The notes below the pieces were generated by a model. The model saw only the letters and a list, made by a program, of their open reading frames with translations. It made no database searches and was not told the origin of the DNA. A DNA stretch of 64,000 nt from the NCBI GenBank assembly GCA_007922195.1, contig ML681995.1, forward strand, positions 11,912,809 through 11,976,808, given 5' to 3'. Position numbers and translations under genes: made by a program. The stretch comes from Podocnemis expansa. Its lineage: Eukaryota; Chordata; Testudines; Podocnemididae. Below, in pieces: positions 23,113 through 34,224 of the stretch; the first letter of the stretch is position 1; each line of letters begins with the position of its first letter.

Positions 23113-24272
23113 TCTTTGGGACACGAAGTAACCATATGTGTTCATTTTCAAAACCACATTACCAAAACATCATTAGCCTTCCTTCCCCATATACTGAACA
23201 GTGACATCATTTAAAGGAAAACCACACTGGAACAGTGTTCCCGCTCCCAGCCACCCCACCCCCGGCCCCATACTTTAACTTCTGTCATTAATCTGAGGTT
23301 TATAAACAACAGCATTCTGAGAAACAACCAGAAAATATCAGGGTCCCGGATTTTGCAGCAGGTGGCATCCTCCATGTAATTCTAGTGCTATTGTGACCTG
23401 CTGCTTTGCTCTTTGCCGGGGCAGCTGATGCTCTTGGATGGAGCACCACCGGTGTTTATAGCAGAGCAGACCATCTGGAAACACAATCAGAGTCCACAGC
23501 CCAGGGGATTACTGAATCCAGCAGACCGTGAAAGGAAGATTTGTGCCCACAGCTATTTGGTTCTGTCATGACCTTACCTCCGTGCAGCGATCATTTTGAC
23601 CCTTTAATGTAACTAAATCAAGTACAACGACTTTCACAGGCGCCAGTTCAGTCTGCTGTCATCAAAGTACAGACACAAGACAGTAGCAGGTATCTGCAAA
23701 CTTAAAGGCTTGAGTGCCCTATAAAATCTATATAGAGTTGTCAAAATGCCTTGTATTCCATTAATTACAGACACAAATTCCCATATGTTTATCCTACTGT
23801 AAAGTAAATATTGAACAAGCTAGTTCAATTTTAGCTGTACTCAGTGAGAGGAAACAAAGCTTTGGCCCCAGCTGTTGTCTCTTCAGTCAAAGTACTTGTC
23901 TTTTATATTGAACATCAACTTCCTATTAAAAAAACTGTCTGTGTCTGGAAAAAAATGCAAAGTTCACATACACAAGTAGGGACTGGTCTGAGTGCATAAA
24001 ATTAAGACTGAAGTTAATCTTTGAAAGATGCAGGACTTGGGTAAGAAAACATAATGGCACATTGTATGTCAGTTTTTAAGCAGCATGCCCCCTGAAATCT
24101 GTGGGATGTTCTTTTTTTAATAAAAGGCACAACTTGATGCAATTGTATTTCCTTACCCAAAGTATTGACCTTACACGTACTTAAGCATCTGCTTAACTTT
24201 ATGCGTAGTAATGAGTCCTGTTGATCTCAACAGAAGTATTCACATATGTGTATAAAGCTAAGCATGTGCATA
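23113..24272. other. Anonymous sequence, no gene recognised
   Basis: About 1.1 kb in which I see no repeat end, exon or RNA gene. Confidence 0.45.
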
Positions 24273-24350
24273 GGGGCTACATCTATACTATAAAGCTGTG
24301 TCAACCTCAATTACGTCAGCGTATTGCTGCAGCAGTTCTTACATCACTTG

Positions 24351-24718
24351 GGGTATATCTACACTAAGGCTTAAGTCGACTTAAGCAACTCCCTGGCCAC
24401 ATTCAGAGTTCATTAAGTTGACTTAAACACTTGCTCAAGTCAGCTTAATAACTCCTGCCCTAAAGTCAACTTTAAGGGCTAAATCGACTTTATAAAGTCA
24501 ACAGTACAATGTGCCCATTAAAGTCAACTTAGTGCAGTATACCCTTTTAAGTCGACTTTATAAAGTCGACTTAAGCAAGGGGACCCATTTAAAGTTGACT
24601 TTGACCCATTTAAAGTTGACTTTCTTAAATGGGGCCTCACTAAGTCAACTTAATAAAATTGACTTTAAGCAGACCTTATTAATTTGACTTAACTGAGCCC
24701 TGTAGTGTAGACATAGCC
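24351..24718. mobile_element. Palindromic MITE built of TAAGTCGACTTA words, target TTG
   Basis: Left end GGGTATATCTACACT and right end GTGTAGACATAGCC are inverted. The 3-bp flank TTG occurs on both sides (24348-24350, 24719-24721), and joining the flanks restores ordinary Harbinger text. The interior is a chain of AAGTCGACTT palindromes, many decayed to AAGTTGACTT or AAGTCAACTT. A 5' fragment of a sister copy is at 54917-55032. Confidence 0.85.
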
Positions 24719-25456
24719 TTGTAGTGTGCACACTAGGCTCCTCGTGTCAGTGAAGTGCATCCTCACCAAGAACACTTGTGTCCATGCAGAATGCAGTGCA
24801 GAATGGGTGTCCCACAATGCAATTCACTTGCATCCAGAGCAGTGTGTTTTGGGACGGTTTTGCAACGCCTTGTGGGGCTGAAAAGGGTCACTTTGCAATG
24901 CATGCTGGATGACTGGGAGCATAGGGTCAACTTTCTGTAATGTAATTCTCCATTCCATAATTTCATCCGCATTCCATAACAGGTCACACCATATTTCAAA
25001 ATTCCTGCCAGCTTACATGTCCCTCCTGTCTGCCATCTGTGACTGAAGCATGGAGCCTGCATAGGTCTATACTACCATCATGAGCACTGCAAGCATTGGG
25101 TACCTGATCTAGCAGTATTTACAGAGCCGCAAGAGCTGCTGCTGGGAACGTGATGATTCCTTGGAGTCTAGATTATTGAGGGACATAGAAACAATTCAAG
25201 GTTGTTGGTGGTGTTCACGGAGCAGCTAGAGCTAGTGGAGTGCTGGTTCTGGGCCAAAGAAACAGGCAGGATCCCAGCATAATGCAGGTTCAGAATGATG
25301 AGCAGTGGCTGCAGAACTTTTGGTTGTTCAAGGCCACCTTTCTGGATCTGTGCGCCAAACTCACTTTGGCCCTCCAGCATAGGGACAGCAGAACGAGAGC
25401 TGCACTGACAGTGGAAAAGTGAGTGATCATCTCACTATGGAAACCTGCAATGCCAG

Positions 25457-25940
25457 ATTTTAGCAGGGGATTGGACTAGATCAGTAGTTGTCAAAGTTTG
25501 GGTAATGACCTAATACTGGGTTGCAGAGCCGCAGGTACTGGGTCGTGGCACCAGCTCTGCTCTGGAGGGGGGGCTGCTGCCACTCCCTCCCTTGCTGGCT
25601 GGCACTGCTCCCAGGGGGAGGGTATCGACTGCCCTGCATGCTCCGGCAGGCTGGCACTGCTTCCAGCAGTGGGGCGGCTGCCCCTTGCTCCCGTGCCAGC
25701 CAATGCTGCTCCCGGGGGGGGGGCAGCTGCCTCTTGTTCCTCAGCTGGCTGGCGCTGCTTCCTGGAGGAGCGGGATGGTCAGCTGTTGGCCAGCGCTGCT
25801 CCAGGGTGGCGGATGGCCCATCCCTCCCACAGTGGAGGGGTAACCGCCTGGTAGAGGAGTCTGGACCTGGGTCAGGAGCAAAAAAGTTTGACGACCACTG
25901 GACTAGATAACCTCATGAGGTCCCTTCCAACCCTATGATT
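25457..25940 (+). mobile_element. CR1 3' tail inserted in the transposase, itself split by a hAT
   Basis: Outside the hAT, the text TTAGCAGGGGATTGGACTAGAT joined to AACCTCATGAGGTCCCTTCC and AACCCTATGATT is the last about 55 bp of a sense CR1. GATT on both borders may be its target duplication or part of the CR1 end. It interrupts the Harbinger transposase after the codons for LWKPAMP. Confidence 0.85.
25482..25900. mobile_element. Non-autonomous hAT, 419 bp, perfect 8-bp target duplication
   Basis: The ends CAGTAGTTGTCAAAGTTTGG and AAAAAGTTTGACGACCACTG are inverted repeats. GACTAGAT is identical at 25474-25481 and 25901-25908. The interior is GC-rich with several diverged copies of a CTGGCTGGCACTGCTTCC-like unit, which explains overlapping frames of up to 129 codons that are not genes. 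Same family as 10177-10472 (GGGTTGCAGA, GGTCGTGGCACC). Confidence 0.95.
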
Positions 25941-26559
25941 GCTACTGGTCAGCAGGGAGTCACACACAGTGGCTGTAGTTGTGTAAGTGTTCAGGTACAC
26001 AGGACTGAGACTCTGGGCAATGTGCAGGACACAGTAGATGGTTTTGCAGCAGTGGGCTTCCTGAACTTTAGTGGAGCAATGGATGTCATGCATATCCCTA
26101 TTTTAGCACCAGACCATTTTTCAACAGAAAGAGTTACTTTTCTATCATTATGCAAGTGCTGATGGATCACTGGGGACACTTTACCAACTTCAGTGTGGTC
26201 TGGGTAGGGGCAGCATGTGACACCTTCATCTTTAAGAGCACAGGACTGTTCAGAAAGCTGCAAGCAGGGACTTTCCCTTAAATGCCAATACTGATCTTTA
26301 GAGATCCAGCCTATCCCGTGGCTCATGAAGCTGTACAACCAGCCACCTCAACAGCAGCAACAAATGCTTCAACAACTGGCTCAGCAGTTGCAGAATTACA
26401 GTTGAATGTGCCTGTGGTCATTTGAAGGATCGCTGGTGTTCTTTATTTATGAAACTGGACCTTAGGGAAGAACAGATCTCAATGGTTACAGTCTCTTGCT
26501 GTATCCTTCATAATAATTGGAAAGCAAAGGGGGAAAAGTTTCCATCAGGGTGAAGGGCA

Positions 26560-26999
26560 GAGGTGAAGTGGCTGTCTGCTGAACTGAAACAGCCAGACAC
26601 AGAGGCTACTGAAAGAGCTCAGTCTGGAGCGATGCAACTTAGGGAGAGTTTGAAAGAGAATTTTAACAGTAAGCCCACAGTTGTGTGTGTTGTTGTGGTA
26701 TGTTCTATTTGGCCTTGCTCCTTTGCAGCCCGCTACGAATCTTGTAACGAGTTCTGTGTGTGCAGGAATGTAACATTTTCAATGCACCTGTTAATATTGT
26801 CTGTGATGTGGTCTGTGACCAGCTGAAGTAATGGGAAATTGGTAGGTGTCAGGCCTGCTCAGCATCACCCAACAGAGGTGGTGAATAAATAGAGAAGAAT
26901 TTTGTTCCAAACAATAGAATTTTATTCTGTAACATGAACCAGGCAATTAAAAATACCACTTCAAACTTAATAAATTAAGGGAACAGAACTTACAAAGGG
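26560..26999. other. Harbinger region between transposase and Myb-like gene
   Basis: About 440 bp with no recognisable coding text. It lies between the 3' ends of two convergent transposon genes. An 87-codon frame at 26563-26826 has no recognisable domain. Confidence 0.5.
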
Positions 27000-27545
27000 G
27001 AAAAAGCACATGTTTTCATTTCAGGCATACAGACATCAATCATGGCTTTCCCAGGTCAGTGTATTTGAAGCTGTGATTCTCAGTTTGAATGAAAAAGATA
27101 GTGCACAGACCCCAGATGCCATGTGGAATATTGAGGAGGGCACAGGGAGGTTGAGGTGTTCACTTCTCTGTGGGCTGGAAAGGGATGCAGGCAAAGGACT
27201 GTTGGACTTGCAGCTCTACCAGAGTTCGCAGCATTTCTGTTTGCTGTTTAAGAAGTGCAAGCATTGCCTGCTGCATAACCCTCTCCTCTCCACTCAGTCC
27301 TGCTCCGTGCTATCTGAAGGGATGATCTCCAGGCCCTGATATCATTCATTAATGCAGCAGAGGCTTGTAGAAGTTCCTGAAACATGTGATCTTGAATATT
27401 CTTTCTCGTCCTTATTTGGCTCATTGCCATGGTGTCAAGGGAGAGACCCTGACAGACAGTCGCAACAGCAAGAGTTGCAGATACAGCACACATTGGCACC
27501 ACTGTCAGTGTCTTCACGAAGGAAACTGAAACTTAGGCTACTGAG
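27000..27545 (-). pseudogene. Myb/SANT-like Harbinger protein, C-terminal part, broken
   Basis: In Harbinger elements the Myb-like protein binds DNA and carries the transposase to the nucleus and to transposon ends. The minus-strand frame 27517-27248 contains IRTRKNIQDHMFQELLQAS followed by DIRAWR, the conserved K-R-T-R-x-x-M-F-x-E-L-L region of the family's C-terminal half. Further 3' (27240-27060) broken frames continue with Pro/Ser-rich text (NTSTSLCPPQYSTWHLGS) typical of the tail. The N-terminal part is 6.7 kb away at 34225-34800 because a hAT plus a DIRS element have been inserted between them. Confidence 0.75.
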
Positions 27546-28139
27546 CTCATGCCCCTTGCTCCCCAAGAATTATAAGCATGACAGTCTCATTTCTTTTTGA
27601 TTGACAGAGCATGGTGTTAGCAGCACCAGCTATGGCAGGGATCTGCAACCTGCGGCTCTGGAGCCGCTTGTGGCTCTTTGGCTGCCCCTTGCAGCTCTGG
27701 GCTCTGGGCCTCACCCTGCCACTGGGGACCCTGAAGGTGGCCTGCACCAGGCTTTGCACTACCACTAGAGGACCCTAGAGGGGCCTGTTCGAGGTTCCAG
27801 GCTCCCACACCTTGCCCCCAAACCAGTCCCTGCGCCAGGAGGCAACAACCATTGCGTCTCTCAAAGCATTTGGTTATTGAAGGAATTTTTAAAAAGGAAC
27901 TTTTGCTCACCTTGGTGCAGTAGCCAGTGTTCTTCAAGATATGTGTCCCTGTGACTGCTCCACTCAGGTGCCATCTTGCCCTGGCCCCTTTGATCAAAGA
28001 TTTTCGGTGAGTGTCTCCAAGAGCCGTGTGTGCACAGCTGGCATCTTGTGCTGTTCAGAGCATGCCAACTGTCGCTCATGCAGCCTGTCAGTTCCTTCTC
28101 TACCACAAAGAGGGGAAGGAGGGGAGGTAGTGTAGCAGT

Positions 28140-28235
28140 CACGGGGACACACATCTCGATGAACATCAGCCACTGCACAAAGGTGAGCAACCTTCCTTCT
28201 TCGAGAGTTGTCCCTTTGTGTGCTCCACTCAGGTG
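28140..28235. repeat. DIRS internal complementary region (bridges both termini)
   Basis: 28140-28192 (GGGGACACACATCTCGATGA ... CACTGCACAAAGGTGAGC) is the complement of the outermost left end (27896-27953). The adjoining 28192-28235 (CTTCTTCGAGAGTTGTCCCT ... GCTCCACTCAGGTG) is the complement of the outermost right end (33566-33610). This is the arrangement in DIRS elements that lets the linear copy's ends be joined by a template. Confidence 0.85.
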
Positions 28236-28599
28236 AGTATGTAGCAGTTACTGACTAAAGTAGGTGGGACTTCAGAGCAAGTCTGCTAATTGTAGCCAAA
28301 CCAGAGAACCCAAACTTAGTGCCTAGGTGTGGCATGTCAGTGATGGCATAATGTTTAATAAAGGTATTTTCTGATGACCATGTTGCAGATCTATGGTTTT
28401 CTCGAATTCACACATTGTGGGGGAACGTCTCAGAGGAGAACGTGGCTCTAGTTCAGTGAGCTTTGATCTATTTGTGGGTGACCTGAACTGGAATGTTCAT
28501 AACATAGATAGAGGCAACTCAAAACCCCCTCTGAAAGTATTTGGAGGGATACCAATTTCCCTTTTGAGTGTTCTGTGATAGAAATGAAGTCTTGTGGAT

Positions 28600-29310
28600 T
28601 TACAGAATTCTTTTGATCTTTTCAAGTAGAAGAGGAGTGCTCTATGTAAAGCGAGGTATGCTACCATGCTTCATTGTGATCCTTATGTGGCTTTGGGTAA
28701 TAAGCAGGTAAATATATCATTTTGTTGATATGGTAGTGAGAAGAGACTTTAGGAGTGAATTTTGGGTGAGGTCTCATAGTTACAGAGTGCTCAGGAAAGA
28801 TCGTGAAAGGGGGATCTGCCACAAGGGCCCTGAGTTCACTTAATCTCCTGGCCGAGGTTATGGCAATTAAAAAGGTTACATTCATAGAGAGGTGTAGTAG
28901 CAAATAGGTGGCTAGAGGCTCCAAGGTGGGATTTATAAGTGCTTTCAAAACAAGAAGTAAACTCCATAGTGATGTAGGTTCCCTGACTTCAGGGTATAGG
29001 TTCTGAGCACCATTGGAAAGTGTTTTGTGACTGTCCGTGAGAAAATTGAAGCTGTCTCATTATTCCAATGGAAGGTACTGATTGCAGCAAGATGGACTCT
29101 AATGGAACTGAGTGAGAGGCCATTTGATTTGAGTCCAGATTGATAGTCTAGTATTGAAGGTATATATTTTGTAAAGGGATCTATCTGTCTATTGATAGAC
29201 CAGGAGGTCTATTTGTAGATATGATTTTCGAGTTGCTGGTTTTCTGCTGTTTAAAAGTATGTTTTGAACTGGGTTCGAGCATAACATTTCCAGCTCTTGG
29301 AACTATGAAG
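28600..29310 (-). pseudogene. DIRS tyrosine recombinase, broken
   Basis: This would insert the circular DIRS DNA into the genome. The minus-strand frame 28948-28661 contains MNVTFLIAITSARRLSELRA, where A-R-R-x-S-E-L is the block with the first catalytic arginine of tyrosine recombinases, followed by DPPFTIF and MRPHPKFTPKVSSHYH, typical of vertebrate DIRS recombinases. The later H-x-x-R and the tyrosine were not located in an open frame. The region upstream (29310-28950) is shifted. The 3' part runs toward the internal complementary region. Confidence 0.8.
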
Positions 29311-29501
29311 GTGCCATGCCGTAAGCTGCAACATGACTAGGTTGGGGTGACACATCCTGCTGTTGTGTTGCAACAGAAGGTCAAGGTTGGTTGGAAGTTT
29401 TTGTGGTTGTGAAACCGACATTTTTAGCAGAGTGGGATACCATGGTTGTCACGCCAGGGCTATTAGAATTACTCTGACATGGTCCCGTTTGATTTTGTTT
29501 A

Positions 29502-30330
29502 TCACTTGTGGTAGAAGCAGTATTGGGGGGAAAGCATGTAGCAGAGGTCCCTTCCTTCCAATCTATAATGAACGTGTCTCCTAAGGACTGGTATCCGTGA
29601 CCTGGTCTGGAACAGTATTGTTTGCATTGTCGATTCCTGGTTGTAGCAAAGAGATCTATTGTGGGTGTTCTCCAATCTTGAAAGATGTTGTGTAATACTG
29701 TCTTGTTGCATTCTTACTCATGGTCAGCATTGAATCTTCTGCTCAGGGCATCTGCAGTCGTGTTCATATCTCCAGGTAAGTAAGAAGTGGTTATGATTAT
29801 GTGGTAACTGATGCACCAGTTCCAGAGTTTTGTTGCTTCTGTGCCTAGGGAGGGGGAACAAACTTTTTCCTGCCTGTTTATAGAGTACATGCATGTAATG
29901 TTGCCTGTGAGAAGCTAAATTGATTTGTCTTGTATTAGAGAAAGAAGGTGTAAACAGGCCTTCCTCACTGCCCTGAGTTCCAGTAGATTGATGTGTAAGA
30001 GGGTCTCCTGTTCCATCCAGAGACCTTGTGCACTCTAGCTTGAAGTGTGTGCTCCCCAACTTATGAGGGATGTGTCTGTAGTGATGATCATGGATGGTGG
30101 GGCTGTGGACAAGGGTACTTCTGATAGTAGGTTGTTTAGGTTTGTCCACCATTGCAAAGTTTTCTTGAGGTATGGTGGTATTACGATCTTTTTGTTCAGT
30201 CCGTGTTTTCTTGGACTGTATAGGTGTCTTAACCTGGCCTGTAATGGTCTCATGTGAAGCCTGGCATGTTCCATCATGAAGATGGTAGCAGACATGTGTC
30301 CCAGCAGATGGAGGCATGTGTGGGCATTGG
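29502..30330 (-). pseudogene. DIRS RNase H domain, broken
   Basis: Follows the RT on the minus strand. The frame 30317-29724 (197 codons) includes HDHHYRHIPHKLGSTHF and SHRQHYMHVLYKQAGKSLFP followed by HLLTWRYEHDCRCPEQKIQ-like text. The start of the domain, with the first acidic residue (ITTDTSLISWGAHTSS), is in the frame 30508-30035, so a frameshift separates them. The frame 29711-29502 continues the segment toward the recombinase. RNase H removes the RNA strand during reverse transcription. Confidence 0.75.
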
Positions 30331-30967
30331 TGAAGGGAGTTACCTTTATCTCCTCCATGATGTTTTGAATGTTCTGGAATCTTTGGAGTGGCAAGGATGC
30401 TCTTGTGGTGGTGGAGTCTAGGTGAGCTCCAGTAAAGTCTAACATCTGTGAGGGGGTTATCATAGATTTTTTGAAGTTTATCAGGAACCCCAGGTTTTTC
30501 ATGAGCATTATTGCTGTTTGGGTATTGAGAACAGCTTTGGCTTGTGATGGGCTTTGCAGGAGACAGTCATCCAGCTAGCGTATATTGTAATGGACATTGT
30601 AAATGAGCTGCAACCACGCAAAAATTTTGGAAATACTTGAGGAGCTGTGACAAGGCTGAATGGTAAAACCGTGTATTGGCAATGTGTTGTGCCAAGTGTA
30701 AACCGAAGAAACCTCCTGTGGGCTGCGTGAATAGTTATATGAAAGTAGGTGTCCTTCACGTCGAGGGATGAGAATGAATCTCCGTGATTTAATGCTAGGA
30801 TGATCATTGACAATGTTATCTTCTTGAATTTTTGGACACAAACGTATTTGTTCAGTAATCTGAGGTCTAGGATGGGTCTTCACCTGCCGTTTTTCTTTTG
30901 AGTTAGAAAACAGTTGGAGTAGAAACCTCTTTGATGGCATTGATATGGGACCTCTTCTACGGCTCAT
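30035..30967 (-). pseudogene. DIRS reverse transcriptase, broken
   Basis: Domain A is clear: SSLDVKDTYFHITIHAAHRR followed by FLRFTLGTTHCQYTVLPF in the frame 30813-30508. Domain C, with the two catalytic aspartates, is shifted: the frame reads YASWMTVS, while the neighbouring frame at about 30560-30580 gives LDDCLLQ. The thumb-side text NLGFLINFKKSMITPSQMLD and FTGAHLDS continues in the frame 30508-30035. An upstream frame (30967-30575) contributes further N-terminal remains (QITEQIRLCPKIQEDNIVND). The protein copied DIRS RNA into DNA, and this copy cannot. Confidence 0.85.
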
Positions 30968-31406
30968 ACTTCAAAAAGATGAGAGACCTCTTATAGCAGG
31001 AGTTGTTCATGAAAGGGGTACCTGAAGAGGGATGGTGTTGGGGTGGGTCGGTGGGAGGAATGGATTTGAAAGGGATGACATAGCCCTTGTTGATGATGTC
31101 TAGAGCCCATCTGTTGGTATAGATTGTAGACTATAGACTGAAAAAAGGTTGCAAAAGATTTCCAAAGGTTTTTGATGTTTGACTGAGTGAGAACATTCTC
31201 AAGCCCTCAACCTGACTTTCAGAATGCCTGTTTGGACTGAGCACATTGCACGGAGGTTGGCTGATTGGAGGGTTGCCTCCTCCTTTGTTGTTCGTGTTGT
31301 TGTCGTTGCCTGTAGGAGTCATAGGAACTTTGCTGTCTGGAGGATTGGTAGTCTCTATGTTGATATGGCTGGAATCTGCATCTCTTGTAAGAGGGTGTTT
31401 GTATAC

Positions 31407-33331
31407 CTAGGGTTCTGAGTGTCGCCTGGAGTTTTTCATCAAGTGTAAGGTTTCATTGGTCTTTTTGGAAAATAACTTATCCTTTTCAAAAGATAGATCT
31501 TCTACTTTGGTTTGCAGGTACTTTGGTATTCCTGAAGCCTGAAGCCATGATATGTGCCGCATGGTAATAGCTGTTGCTGTGATTCTGTCTGCAGTATGTG
31601 CGATGTCTAGGGATGATTGTAAGGATGTATGTACAATAAGTTGTCCTTCATCTACCAGGGACTTAAGCAGCTGTTGCTTGTCCTCAGGTATGTGTTTCTT
31701 TAGTTCCTCAACTTTCTCATAGTTGTCATGATCATACTTAGCAAGTAGGGCATTGTAATTGGCTATTCTGAACTGAAGTGTTCCAGATGAATATTCCTTG
31801 CAACCAAGGAGGCCCATAGTTTTATTATACTTGTTGTTAGGAGTAGATTTTTGTAAGCCTTATTTACTCTTGTGATGGACTGCTTCCACCACTAATGAAA
31901 AAGAAATCCATGCCCTTAGCAGGACTGTACTATTTTCTATCTGCACATTTGCATGTTGGGGGTACAGATGCTGGTGTTTGCCAAATCACTTCAGCGGCTT
32001 CCGGTATAGCTCTGTTAATTGGTAAAGTAATCTTTGGATTCAGTGATGTAAGAAGTATGTGGAGGAGTTTATGTTGTGACTCCCATACCTCTTGCAATGG
32101 AATGTCTTGTGCAGCTATCACTCTGCAGAACAGCTCTTGTAACTGCTTAGAGTCATCAATGACAGACGGTGGAGCCGATGTGATGGTGTTGTCTGGGGAG
32201 GATGAAGAGCTATGTGGAGGGAATATCTCCTGCACTACCTTTCCTTCTGAGATCTCGTCCAGGTCTGCCATTGGAGTTGGAGAGGGTGATCTGTTTTGTA
32301 TTGTAGCAGATGTGGAAGGTCTTCATTCCACCTGACGTGTACGCATTTTCTCCTTTGGAAAGGAGTGACTACACACAGATCTCTGTGTCAAAACCTTCAT
32401 TTGATGGATCCATTCTGTCACAATTTTCTCCATGTGAGCTAAAGATTTTATAGAGGCGATAGAGGCAGCTCTTTCTAGGGAAGAAAAAGTTGGAGGGAAG
32501 GATGCATATGAATATATATTGGCCTCACTTGAGAAAGGTGTATGCACCAGAGAAGGGGATCCTCGTGATGAAGGAGATACGTCTGTTCCACAAAGTGGTG
32601 AGGCATGCTGAGTCTCTGTATGTTTGTGGTGCTGAGGTAGGTTCATCAGTGCTGTGCCAGATGGTACTGATTGCTCTGTACTGAGTGGAGCAGGTATCGG
32701 AGTCTTACTTAGTGTTGCAGCACATGCTGTCTTAGGTGATGGTACCGACGGTGGTGCCGATGGAGTGGGCAGGTGTCGGTACTGTTTTTGGTGAAGTCTT
32801 TATAGGTGTCTAAGACACTGTGGTCGGTACCATTCTTAGGCTCAGTGCAGATTTTACTGGCACTCTGGCCATTGCTACAGCAGTGGCTCTCTCAGACCAC
32901 TTAGAAGTAGATGGCACCGATGCAGCAGTTAGCTCCAGAGCTCACTTTTGTTTTTGTGAGTCTCTGTGCATTGAGGCTGAGTTTCTCCCCCTTTTGTTAT
33001 TTGAGGAGCGAGACCTTGCTGGTCTGTCCTCCTCCAGAATGGCAGCGTCCAAAGGAGGCTGCAGTGCCTTCTCCATAAGGAGGTGTTTTAGTTTAAGTTC
33101 TCTGTCATGTCGAATATGCATCTTCAACTTGGCACAGTGAGGGCATTTAGTGTTGTGGCCCTCTCCTAAACACTTTATACAGAGGGAGTGCCCATCTGAA
33201 ATGGGCATCACATCCCTGAATGGTTGGTCTTTTGAATCCTGGTGATCCAGGCATAGTAAAAACAGGGAAAAGTAGCCAAACTGCAAGAAGGGGAAAAAAA
33301 ATTTAAAGGTAGCTAAGGGAAAAACTAACAA
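31407..33331 (-). pseudogene. DIRS gag-like protein, broken into four frames
   Basis: The frame 33331-32942 (129 codons) carries C-x2-C-x4-H-x3-C-x2-C (Cys51, Cys54, His59, Cys63, Cys66: CIKCLGEGHNTKCPHC) followed by a basic region. Frames 32646-32323, 32271-31930 (QELFCRVIAAQDIPLQEV; EAAEVIWQTPASVPPTCK) and 31817-31407 (YSSGTLQFRIANYNALLAKY; VEDLSFEKDKLFSKKTNETL) continue the typical vertebrate DIRS first ORF up to the RT region. The zinc-binding cluster has a counterpart with near-identical spacing in the DIRS at 48412-49341. Role is probably nucleic-acid packaging, by analogy. Confidence 0.8.
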
Positions 33332-33404
33332 ATGCTGACAGAAACTGGGTAAAATAAGAGTAAAGAGGTTGTTTTCTCAATTCTTTCATCAAAAAGAGAG
33401 AATT

Positions 33405-33605
33405 CGGCGGAGCTCCATCTTTGGCCAGAGGTGGTTGAGAAAGAACTGAGGGGTTGAACCATGTGAGCAATGGCTGACACGCGCCAAATAGCATGAGACA
33501 CTGGCTGTGCACATGTGGCTCTTAGACACTGCTTCCAAAAATCTCCGATCAAAGGTGATGGGGCAAGCCAACACCTGAGTGGAGCACTCAAGGGAATAAC
33601 TCTCG
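33405..33605. repeat. Right inverted terminal region of the large DIRS
   Basis: The complement of this segment (GCTCCACTCAGGTGTTGGCT ... CACCTTTGATCGGAGATTTT ... GAGCCACATGTGCACAGCCA) matches the left end at 27943-28110 with moderate divergence. Confidence 0.85.
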
Positions 33606-33655
33606 AAGAAAAATGGCTCTTCTTATCTTTCGGGCTGCTGAACCTTGAGCTATGG

Positions 33656-34224
33656 TGTGTATGGTCATTCAGGTGAAGGTTGGAGAAATGAAGGGGAATA
33701 GATCACAGATGTAAGTATATTTGTATAGGACAACAAAACTCAATACAGGCACCGTTGTCCACAGGCTGTGGTGATATGAGCTGATATCACCTTCTGGAGG
33801 TTTACGGAGAGATTACCACTGCTGTTGGTGTCCTGAGTCAGCCTGGGCCCATACAGCAGCCTGTATACTGCAGTGGTGCCTGCTGAATCACTGAGTGGTG
33901 TGGGAAAGTGTCCTACCCTTCTGGAAGAAATAAGGGAGTCCTCCATAGGAACTTTTGCCAGAGGACTGTGGAGTGTTTCATTGAGATCTCCACAGGGAAT
34001 TCTCAGGACATCTTGGTGCACATAAAAAACAGCTTTTCGTTGCCCCTCCACCTAATGCTAGCAGGGAATGAATGAAAAGCACACAGCAATTCAGGTTTTC
34101 TTGGTTGTTTCATGCCTTCTTCTAGCACAAATGAAAAAGATTAAATCAACAGAGTTGTCCTGCTTCTCTAGGGTTTCCATGCCTGTAATTTCAACACAAC
34201 ACATGTACTTACAGAGATTCCTTC
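33656..34224 (-). other. Harbinger non-coding segment (probable intron or spacer of the Myb-like gene)
   Basis: Between the hAT border and the first Myb-like exon. In reverse, GAATCTCTGTAAGTACATG near 34215 looks like a splice donor following the exon text, so this may be the intron into which the hAT and DIRS landed. A 103-codon minus frame (34051-33740) has no recognisable domain. Confidence 0.45.

Larger units (their letters stand above)
25095..26555 (+). pseudogene. HARBI1-like Harbinger transposase, broken
   Basis: This encoded the DDE-type nuclease that would cut and join the Harbinger element in the nucleus. Recognisable segments on +, in several frames, are KATFLDLCAKLTLALQHRD and RTRAALTVEK (25300-25420), ISLWKPAMP just before the CR1 insertion, then GFAAVGFLNFSGAMDVMHIP and ILAPDHF (about 26040-26120), LMDHWGHFTNFSV, GLFRKLQAGTF (26240-26275), and ECACGHLKDRW near 26405. 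The catalytic D of the GAxD block, a second D (ACDTFIF) and the late E (VECA block) can still be pointed to. Breaks: stop and frame changes at about 25422, the CR1/hAT insertion in the W-K-L-A-x-P-D region, and several later shifts. It is convergent with the Myb-like gene on the minus strand. Confidence 0.8.
27893..33610 (-). mobile_element. DIRS-type tyrosine-recombinase retrotransposon, nearly complete, degenerate
   Basis: This 5.7-kb element, read on the minus strand, has the order gag-like, reverse transcriptase, RNase H, tyrosine recombinase. It has no LTRs. It has inverted terminal regions: the left text around 27950-28110 (TGCTCCACTCAGGTGCCATC, TTGATCAAAGATTTTCGG, GAGCCGTGTGTGCACAGC) matches the complement of 33405-33600. 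An internal complementary region is at 28140-28235. DIRS elements integrate through their recombinase from a circular DNA form, and no target duplication is seen, as expected. Frameshifts and stops in every domain show that it is inactive. Confidence 0.9.
27636..33647. mobile_element. hAT element containing the DIRS element, perfect 8-bp duplication
   Basis: The left end CAGGGATCTGCAACCTGCGG and the complement of the right end, CAAGGTTCAGCAGCCCGAAA, are diverged inverted repeats. AGCTATGG is identical at 27628-27635 and 33648-33655. The hAT's own sequence is only about 27636-27892 (CGGCTCTGGAGCCGCTTGTG is typical of the family) and 33611-33647. The rest is the DIRS insertion. It lies in what looks like the non-coding part between the two halves of the Myb-like gene. 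Confidence 0.85.

Noticed and set aside
25498..25910. Frames of 118 and 129 codons on +
   Set aside because: They lie wholly inside a non-autonomous hAT with internal CTGGCTGGCACTGCT-like repeats; composition artefact.
28140..28235. Processed gene or tandem repeat
   Set aside because: The repetition is explained fully by complementarity to the two DIRS ends.
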